DNA of 64,000 nt from Flammulina velutipes (lineage: Eukaryota; Basidiomycota; Agaricomycetes; Agaricales; Physalacriaceae): contig CM022373.1 in assembly GCA_011800155.1 (NCBI GenBank), positions 1,302,001 to 1,366,000 of the forward strand, given 5' to 3'. Position 1 is the stretch's first letter. Each line of letters opens with the position of its first letter. A program made the position numbers and the translations under genes. Shown here in pieces: positions 57,296 through 64,000 of the stretch. The notes beneath the pieces are model-generated. The model was not told the DNA's origin. It ran no database searches and saw only the letters and a program-made list of their open reading frames with translations.

Positions 57296-57861
57296 AGGAA
57301 CCAACGAAGCACATTCGTATTCAATCTGTTGCTTATCATTACGAACAGGCATAGAAGCAAGATGAAACTTGAAACTTGATAGAATAGTCAAGGACACCTA
57401 AATCAGTGTCTGTGGCGAGAACGTTTTGATCTGCTCTTGTGCTCTCGGAATTAGGCAAATTCTTCCCGTGACAAAGTCTATCGCAATTCTTGATGAGTTT
57501 GAAACCAGACTTGGTGTGAATACTATTCATTTGGCGCCGTTTTCAAATCTTGTAGGTCTCCCTTCCCCTTAAGATGGCCCCAATCTCGTATGTGGACAGA
57601 AGGATTTTCGAGGTGTTGACTGTTCATTTCGTCTTGATAGTAGGTGCATTATGGAAGCGAAGATTTGAGCGTCTCGTCCAGAATTATGAGTCCTCGGGTG
57701 CCGCGTAGTACCCTCAAATTTCAATTCTTCGGCAACTAACGCGTCCTAAACACGCTCAACTTGCGATCACAATTCAAATAGAAGTTGTGGAAAGTTTAGG
57801 GCCGGGGAGTGGCAAACGAACGTCCTTGTCAAACTCGTTTGAGGGTCTCCCAGTGAACTCA
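57296..57861. other. intergenic with F-box upstream module, copy 2
   Basis: About 57590-57860 contains the module shared by the three sites: a Leu-Trp-Lys-Arg-Arg-Phe coding remnant, the run GCGTCCTAAAC and a GGGCCGG block shortly before the gene start. No complete gene is seen. Confidence 0.55.
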
Positions 57862-59324
57862 ATGTCCGCAGCAACCATCGACGATATCCCACTTGAAATC
57901 CTCCAGGAAATCTTTCTTCTGGCGTGCCACAACCAATACTACCTTGTTATCTCGAAATTTCACAATAGCCTTCCATTCCAGCACACTCTCCTCGCTGTTT
58001 CCCGTCGGTGGATGCATGCTGCAGCGTCATTCCCCGTATTGTGGTCGAATATCTGTGTCAGTGATGGCTATGGGAACGCAGGATTGACATCTCCCTGTCC
58101 CTCAAGTCTGGTTGCGGCACTCACCACTGCTATCCAGCACGCTGGGAAAGCTTTGATATCGTGCGATATCAACCTCAACTCGGGTGGTCCTCCCAGTGTT
58201 GCGGTGTTAGAGCTCTTACCCTTCCTCATTCCCTCGTCGAGACAATGGGTGTCTTTGTGTGTCTACGGACACAGGGCGGTACCTCATGTCTTCCTCCCTC
58301 TCTATCGCAACCTCCCTTTGCTTAAGTCCCTCAGAATCATTTTTGATGATGGGACGGAAGAGGCACTCTCCCATGTATTCTCGGAGGCACCAAGCCTTGT
58401 CTCCGTTGATATCAAGCTCGGAGAGAACGGTGTAGGATATATCCTTCCTTGGCCCCAACTCCAGCGGGCCTGCATAACGGCGCGTGGCCCGCCGCTCCAG
58501 TGTCTCCAGAACTTCACACGAGCGCCACAATTGGAATTTCTTCGATATTCTGATTGTACTCATGGCAACTCCTCATGGAACATCGGACTCGTCACCCTCT
58601 CCTCGGTCAAAGAGGTGGACGTAGAATCTGGCCTGCTTTTTCCTCTTCTTGCTCTTCCATCTCTCGAGATAGCCACTATCGATGCCCGCTTCCTTGATTC
58701 TTTCAAGCTTATGGTATCACACTCGGGGTGCCGCATTCAGGCCCTCACTCTAAAAACACTCTCCTCCTTCCCTCCAATGGAGGATTTGGAGAGGCATCTC
58801 CCAACACTTGCACGGTTGAAGATGGACGCGTATGATAAACCCGGAAACATGGGTATTCACCGTGATATGATAAAGCTGTTGACAGAACTGGAATTTTTGA
58901 GAGGAGGGTTCTTTGGCCTGGAAGAGCTGTGGATTTCGCTCTCTTGTCGTGGCATTGATGTGTGGGAAGGGGAAGACTTTGTCAAAATCATGAACTTGTT
59001 GTGGGAAATGGTGAGTTCGAGAAGGCGGATGAAGCGCATCACCCTTCATCTTGTGTTTTCGACTTCGTCGGACTCCCATGTACTGGATGTAGGTGGTTTG
59101 GATCAGATTGATTCCTTCAGGAAGCTAAAGCAAGTGCATGCACGGGAAACACCCCATGTTGACCTAGCAATTGTTTGTGAGTGACTGTCGTTGATACATG
59201 CTTCAGATTAATCATAATGATCCATCCTCGCGTCCTAGATGTAGACTCGTCTGACGAAATTCACTTGATGGACGCAGACCCCCAGCTTACAATGACATCG
59301 CATCCTCGTGTAATTTTCTTTTGA
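57862..59324 (+). CDS. F-box protein, tandem copy 2
   Basis: Exons 57862-59176 and 59239-59324 give 466 residues. It is a clear duplicate of the gene just upstream: the F-box-like start Ile-Pro-Leu-Glu-Ile-Leu-Gln-Glu-Ile-Phe, the Ser-Arg-Arg-Trp-Met motif, the Leu-Leu-Lys-Ser-Leu-Arg run and the same last intron position and final exon (Leu-Met-Asp-Ala-Asp-Pro). Differences are spread along the chain, with the repeat region the most divergent, so the duplication is not very recent. It is presumed to be an SCF substrate receptor; target unknown. Confidence 0.88.
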
Positions 59325-59875
59325 ACGAACTAAGTACCCACCTTGTACATGCCCTACTGCTTATTCCTTCGCATATAAAACCATCGTGACCCAGAAAACT
59401 AAGACTTGAATGTGTAGATACAACTCGCGACACAATATACTTATCTCCCCTCAATATACAGACTCCCCCATAAGACGCGGACGAATAATTTTGACTTGTC
59501 GACTATTCAACTCGTTGTTGATAGGCGTTTTATGGAAACGAAGGTTTGACCCACTCGTCCTGAATATCCCTTCACGAAGTAGTACCAACCTTCGATATTT
59601 GATAATTGACGCGTCCTAAACGCGTCCACAAGTCTTTTGGTCGCTTGGTATCCTGAGGTGGAATGTTGAGGGCCGGTAGTTCTTATTCAGCTCGTCGAGA
59701 TCTTCAGCAGGATCCTAAGTGTATCTTCGCGTACTCTTTAATATAGAGAAAAGGTTGAATAGAGAGATTGTGATCTACATAATGGTACAAAGTATATTTT
59801 ATCGATACAGTCAACAGATCAGTGAATGAGATGATTGAGTAAAATTGAGTAGGCGGAGGATGAGGAAGTATGCAG
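59325..59875. other. orphan third copy of the F-box upstream module
   Basis: About 59490-59700 repeats the module found before both F-box genes (Leu-Trp-Lys-Arg-Arg-Phe remnant, GCGTCCTAAACGCGT, then GAGGGCCGG), but no F-box gene follows; the next gene runs on the other strand. An open frame at 59410-59619 covers the remnant. Confidence 0.6.
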
Positions 59876-61255
59876 CTAGTACTTGCGTCGACGTTGTCTC
59901 TCATACGGTGGCACTATGTGGCACTGAGTCAAGTCAGCGGTGTATGATATAAATTGACATACCAGAATTGACGTGATCGTTACGAGAACCTGGCACAACG
60001 AGGGTGAGAAATGATAACGGTGTTGCCTACCAATACTCACTGTTCCAGTCGCCGTGCTGGTTGTGACGAGAATGAGTGGATTGTCTAGACTGGGTAGACA
60101 ACGGAGGCGCAGAGGTCCCTAAGCACGATAGTTAGTACTTTGGAGCCACCTTAACACATCCTTACTCACCCGCAGTAGATGCATTCGACCATGCCGAAGC
60201 GTGTGGCCCGCCACTGGTGTAAGGTATCTGTCGATATGGTTCGGGATGATGCTCGGCATCAGCGATGCGACCTCCCGAGGGCATGGCCTGCTTCACGCCA
60301 TTGATCCTGTAGGACTTGGTTCCATCTGGGTAAGTTTTCGTCACATGCTTGTCGCCCTATGTAAGAAAGACCAAAATTAGAAAAGAGTCGCCCAAGGTTT
60401 AATTCGGAGCCTACGTTTGCGTCAACGCGTTCTTGGATTGTGAGAGTCCCGTCCTTGGTCGTGGTGGTCTGGTACGATTCACTAACCCATTGGTTGTCGG
60501 GTCCGTTCCGAATGCTGCGAGAACTGGAGCTGAAACTGAAACCATGTCCCATCGATGAATTCAATGGAGGAGGCGCAAATGATGGTCCTGTAATCAAAGG
60601 GAAGAAGTTATCCAACAGAGAATGCGTCCTTCTCCCGGGGAAAGATGGAGAGAAGAAAGGATCATTCGCGAAAAATGGGTCTGAGCGGAATTCACTGAAA
60701 AACTGGTTGAAGAGATCAAATGGGTCCGTGAAACCGAAAGGATCAAACGAGGCTGAAGGCCCGTTGAAACGAGGATTAGGTGGGGATCGATAGTGTGAGT
60801 TGGGTTGACCCCGTGGGTAACCACTTCCACCGGGATATCGCTCTGTGGCAGGCGCTTCGACAGGTGACGGGGGATAGACGCCATGTAAGTCATACACCTA
60901 TCGTATGGCATGAGCCCCATAAGATACGTAGCTAAGGATGGAGTTCGTACCCTCCGCTTTTCTAGATCACTCAGGACCTCATAAGCATTGTTGACCTATG
61001 AACGATGAGCATGTGTCCCACGTATGTATTTCAAGTAAGCGTACTGCACGAAACTGTTCTGCTGCTCGAGTTTTATCTTCAGACGTGGCGCTAGGCGCCA
61101 GTCGATCTGGATGTGTCTGCAAGGCCCGTTTCTTGTATGCCTTGCGAACTGCAGAGCTGGATTAGATGTATGTTATTGCTCAAATCAGACGACGCACTTT
61201 CATCTGTAGTTGCATTTGATGATATACCGAGCGTTTCATAGAGCCGGGTAGCCAT
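59876..61255 (-). CDS. DNAJB6-like J-domain chaperone
   Basis: Exons in transcript order: 61198-61255, 61045-61148, 60951-60995, 60415-60897, 60170-60356, 60041-60118, 59963-59989, 59876-59913; 339 residues. The J domain spans about 1-75 with HPD at 32-34 and a Tyr-Glu-Val-Leu-Ser-Asp end. A Gly/Phe/Ser-rich middle (Asp-Pro-Phe-Gly-Phe, Asp-Pro-Phe-Asp-Leu-Phe-Asn-Gln-Phe-Phe, repeated Asp-Pro-Phe-Phe) matches the DNAJB6/Mrj style, followed by a beta part with Thr-Lys-Thr-Tyr-Pro-Asp-Gly and a basic Arg-Arg-Arg-Arg-Lys-Tyr end. Class B proteins of this kind bring unfolded or aggregation-prone clients to HSP70. Three last exons are small (78, 27, 38 bases). Confidence 0.88.
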
Positions 61256-62949
61256 ACTGGTGATGGAAGGAAAGAGAGAGTAAGTTCTAGAGTGCCTGCC
61301 TAGAAAGTCAATGCTTTGCCACAATGACGGCATATCCCGTGTCCGGCAATCAAAGCTGAAACGTGGCGCACAATACCACTCAAAATCCTTCTAACCATAA
61401 GCATTTCAGTGTATGAGTAAAACATAGGCTATTGCAAACTTATCTGCCTTTACTTCCTATCAATGATAGATCTATGTCAATTATCCATAACATTTTGTAC
61501 TGCGATGTTCATCTCATCGAACTGTATCTCGGCTGTATCCCATTGACAATGTATTTACCTTGTGGTGATTGAACTTGCGCAGTATCTGCAGAAATGCCAT
61601 CAAGAACACAGGGACTTGACAAATCGACGAGTTGCATTTACATAGGCTCTGTAGACGTAACTACCTTCTTAGGACCACAGAATGTCATTGACTCATAAAA
61701 TTGTGGCGTAAGAGCTTGCTGAGATTGTTTGTATGCCCTACGGAGTTTGTCGTACACCCCAGGCATCTATTAGTCTATATTGCAGTCACTAACAATAGCA
61801 CTTTTATACCGCCATCCAATCCCCTTGCTTAGAATACTTACTAAATTCCTCTGTCGTAATAAATACTCATACCCAATACTTACCTTGATACATCAATAGT
61901 GGCACTCAAATCATTGAAGTTTGAGGGATATGCAAGCTCCTAGGAGCTTCCAGCTTTCCAGGTGATGAAACCTAGGCCACCACCGCCACATGTGGCGCAG
62001 GGGTATCGTACGTGTAACTGATCTCTATTCCGGCGGGATTGACACGAATTTCCACTACACACGTATTTGGAAAATTTTTCTGCGTTGCATCCTTGGAGCC
62101 GTGCGACTCGGGGCTCTATTCTTGTCGGGGATATCTTGAGCTGTAACACTGAAACACAGTCAAAGCGCTCTCGGAGACATTGTTTTTTCAGCTGCGGCGA
62201 CGTCTCTATGGGTGGGAACACAATGTTAGTATCCATTGCTCGCGGGCCTTTCGACTCGGATCTCAACTGGTTCGGAGTCTGAAGCTTGATATGTGGCGTT
62301 GATAAAGCGGTTTGTATCATCGTTGTGGATCGATTAATGTACATCATTGGGAAATGACAATACAACCGTGACATTGACGTGTAGCCTGGATACGTCCGCC
62401 GTCCTAGTCGGGATATGCGACACTGTAGTATGGCCGTGGAATTTAGGACGCGCTTTACAAATATCAACGAACGTTCAAGACGCGTGTCATTGTCACTTGC
62501 CGTATATCCCGAGTTTTGCCAGTAGCTGCCCTATTTTGGATCCATTTATCATCCATCCTAGTCCTCAACTCGCGGGCGAGCAGGATAGTAGAGTGTTACT
62601 GTACCATTGAGGCGAATTTGAATCATATCATCATTCAAGACCTGTCTTTATCGCTTCGCCGAACTCACCCTTGTGCTTTCTGGTGAGCTCTCATGTGAGT
62701 TGCATATCCCAGTGGTCCAGAGCTCATACAACTTGTTGCTATTCAAGGGATCAAATGGTTTTCATATAATCTGCGCATGCGCTATGGTAAGTTAACGTGA
62801 GGAGAGCCAGCTCATAAGATACAGTAAGTAGTCCTACGATTAATACAGTACGTGTGGTACATCAATAAAATACAACAGGCATAGAACAATACAGGCATAA
62901 AAGGTCTAACACGACAGTCCAAATAAAAGCACTACGTCCGAGCGAACCA
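61256..62949. other. 1.7 kb without a recognisable gene
   Basis: It lies between two minus-strand genes. Several short frames exist but none has a domain, codon bias or splice pattern I trust. The first part must hold the promoter of the J-protein gene. Confidence 0.5.
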
Positions 62950-64000
62950 TTATCGCAACGATCTTAGCTTTGCGATGACATCCTGCATGTTGTCTCTGTT
63001 CCATTCCCCACTCCAGCCCTGCCGTCGCTCCTTGCGAGTTGCCCGGCTGATACTCGTCGTAGAATCGTGAATCTCTACAAACGCGTCCGAATCCGTACTG
63101 TTGAGGTTATGCATGAACGGCGTCTCCGGGCGAGGCGGATGAAGCAAGCATGCATCTGTAACGGACGATTTGGGCGTATGGGCGTGAGTTCTCCGAGATG
63201 CAGGCGGTGATGAAATCGTGACGACTGGCTCGGTGACGACAAGGTCCATTGCACTGGTCTTGCGGCTGAGATCATTGGCCGAGGGTGGGCCAAAAGAGAT
63301 GGGAGACGGACCCTCCGATTCGTCGAAGTGTGGCGGGGTAAAGACGGGGGATTCGGTGTCAGAGGTGGAATCGTCGCGGGAATGGGACGGAATCTCGATT
63401 GAAATCGGGGAGTAGTCGTTGCGATAACTAGGCGGGTCTAATGCGAAGATCTCTGCCATGGAAAGGCCCTCATTATCTGTCGAAGAAGACACATCATGAT
63501 CAGGTGCAGCGTCGTGGGTACCAGGAGGAACGTTGCCATCTGCCTCTGACTGAGAAGGCGACAACCATGAGACGCTGACTCGTCGTTTGACTTTGGAGGG
63601 GAGTGATGGCCTGCGCTTAAGCCAGAGCTGATCGTTGGCTCTACTACGAGATGAATTGGCCGTGGACGGCCGTCCTCCCCGGGTAGGCGAACCAGCGAAG
63701 GGGAGTTCGGGCTGTGGAGGTCGTTGCAGCTCACCCAAGATGAGTTCATCTGGAACGCCTTCCCCTAGCGTCCGTTTTATTTTATCGAGCTGACGGAGGC
63801 GCTGCTGCAGCGGGGAGAACGTCGGAGTGTCAGGCGGGGGCGTAGGGAGTCCTTGCCCCGGCAGTGGTGAAGATATGGTAGGCGCGCGCTCGGATGCAGG
63901 CGATGCCGCAACAGCAACGTTCGCGACTGATTTTCGGCGCAGGCTGACGCGTTGAAGGAGCGGAACGATCGATAGTGATGACCGACTTTTAGCATGAGTC
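62950..64000 (-). CDS. 3' part of an unknown Ser/Pro-rich gene (partial)
   Basis: The frame is open from the window edge to the stop at 62950-62952, at least 350 residues, and starts outside. The visible part is basic and Ser/Pro-rich, has a short helix near its start (Gln-Gln-Arg-Leu-Arg-Gln-Leu-Asp-Lys-Ile-Lys-Arg), many Ser-Pro sites, and ends in a conserved-looking Trp-Asn-Arg-Asp-Asn-Met-Gln-Asp-Val-Ile-Ala-Lys-Leu-Arg helix. No catalytic domain is visible. Internal in-frame Met codons exist, but the open upstream reading supports a longer protein. Confidence 0.6.
   Translation of the reverse strand, partial: THAKSRSSLSIVPLLQRVSLRRKSVANVAVAASPASERAPTISSPLPGQGLPTPPPDTPTFSPLQQRLRQLDKIKRTLGEGVPDELILGELQRPPQPELPFAGSPTRGGRPSTANSSRSRANDQLWLKRRPSLPSKVKRRVSVSWLSPSQSEADGNVPPGTHDAAPDHDVSSSTDNEGLSMAEIFALDPPSYRNDYSPISIEIPSHSRDDSTSDTESPVFTPPHFDESEGPSPISFGPPSANDLSRKTSAMDLVVTEPVVTISSPPASRRTHAHTPKSSVTDACLLHPPRPETPFMHNLNSTDSDAFVEIHDSTTSISRATRKERRQGWSGEWNRDNMQDVIAKLRSLR

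Noticed and set aside
61940..62467. A 175-codon minus-strand open frame in the 61-63 kb gap
   Set aside because: No recognisable motif and no splice pattern or low-complexity style like its neighbours; probably chance in a 1.7 kb gap.
1..64000. tRNA, rRNA, CRISPR arrays, transposon polyproteins or long terminal repeats
   Set aside because: None seen on reading both strands: no cloverleaf-like T-arm with a matched acceptor, no regular spacer repeats, and no reverse transcriptase or transposase motifs. A tRNAscan or repeat library search could still find degenerate ones.

Overview
The window is nuclear DNA of a filamentous basidiomycete, most likely an agaricomycete. Genes are dense, on both strands, and broken by many short GT-AG introns of about 45-60 bases. 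The content includes a fungal-specific FunK1 kinase, a Ste50/Ubc2-type adaptor with two C-terminal SH3 domains (a layout known from basidiomycetes), a Zn2Cys6 regulator, an aryl-alcohol-oxidase-like GMC enzyme, a Kre9-like wall protein and tandem F-box genes. Exon limits below were worked out by hand from splice signals, reading phase and family continuity; the phase of every multi-exon model closes, with one stated exception.

Left part (1-23.7 kb): the tail of a probable transcription factor, a J-domain protein, OHCU decarboxylase (purine breakdown), a chimeric ORF ending in a GMC-oxidoreductase tail, a small four-helix membrane protein, a Ser/Pro-rich coiled-coil protein, cytosolic leucyl-tRNA synthetase, two members of a small-protein family, a TPR-SET protein, a GPI-anchored Kre9-like protein, the tRNA m5C methyltransferase Trm4/NSUN2, a GH47 alpha-1,2-mannosidase and a coiled-coil protein.

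Middle (23.7-38.4 kb): a decayed small-family copy inside a diverged direct repeat, a 2 kb stretch without genes, a Zn2Cys6 factor, a GMC oxidase, a NIPA-type magnesium transporter, cystathionine gamma-synthase, a second four-helix membrane protein and two more decayed small-family copies.

Right part (38.8-64 kb): an Mms22/Mus7 replication-repair protein, a FunK1 kinase with a one-base frame break in a run of nine A, two intact small-family genes in a tandem duplication that also carries shreds of the neighbouring AUR1-type inositol phosphorylceramide synthase gene, that AUR1 gene, an adaptor-like low-complexity protein, the Ste50/Ubc2 adaptor, two tandem F-box genes with a third orphan copy of their upstream module, a DNAJB6-like chaperone and the 3' part of an unknown gene.

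Most single-copy genes are housekeeping (translation, tRNA modification, sulfur amino acids, sphingolipid and N-glycan synthesis, replication repair, MAPK signalling) and do not form a cluster. The unusual layer is accessory: a dispersed family of roughly 100-residue acidic proteins (three uninterrupted genes, four broken copies) together with duplicated small membrane proteins and gene shreds, which points to local segmental duplication and gene birth and death. I saw no tRNA, rRNA, CRISPR array or transposon ORF.
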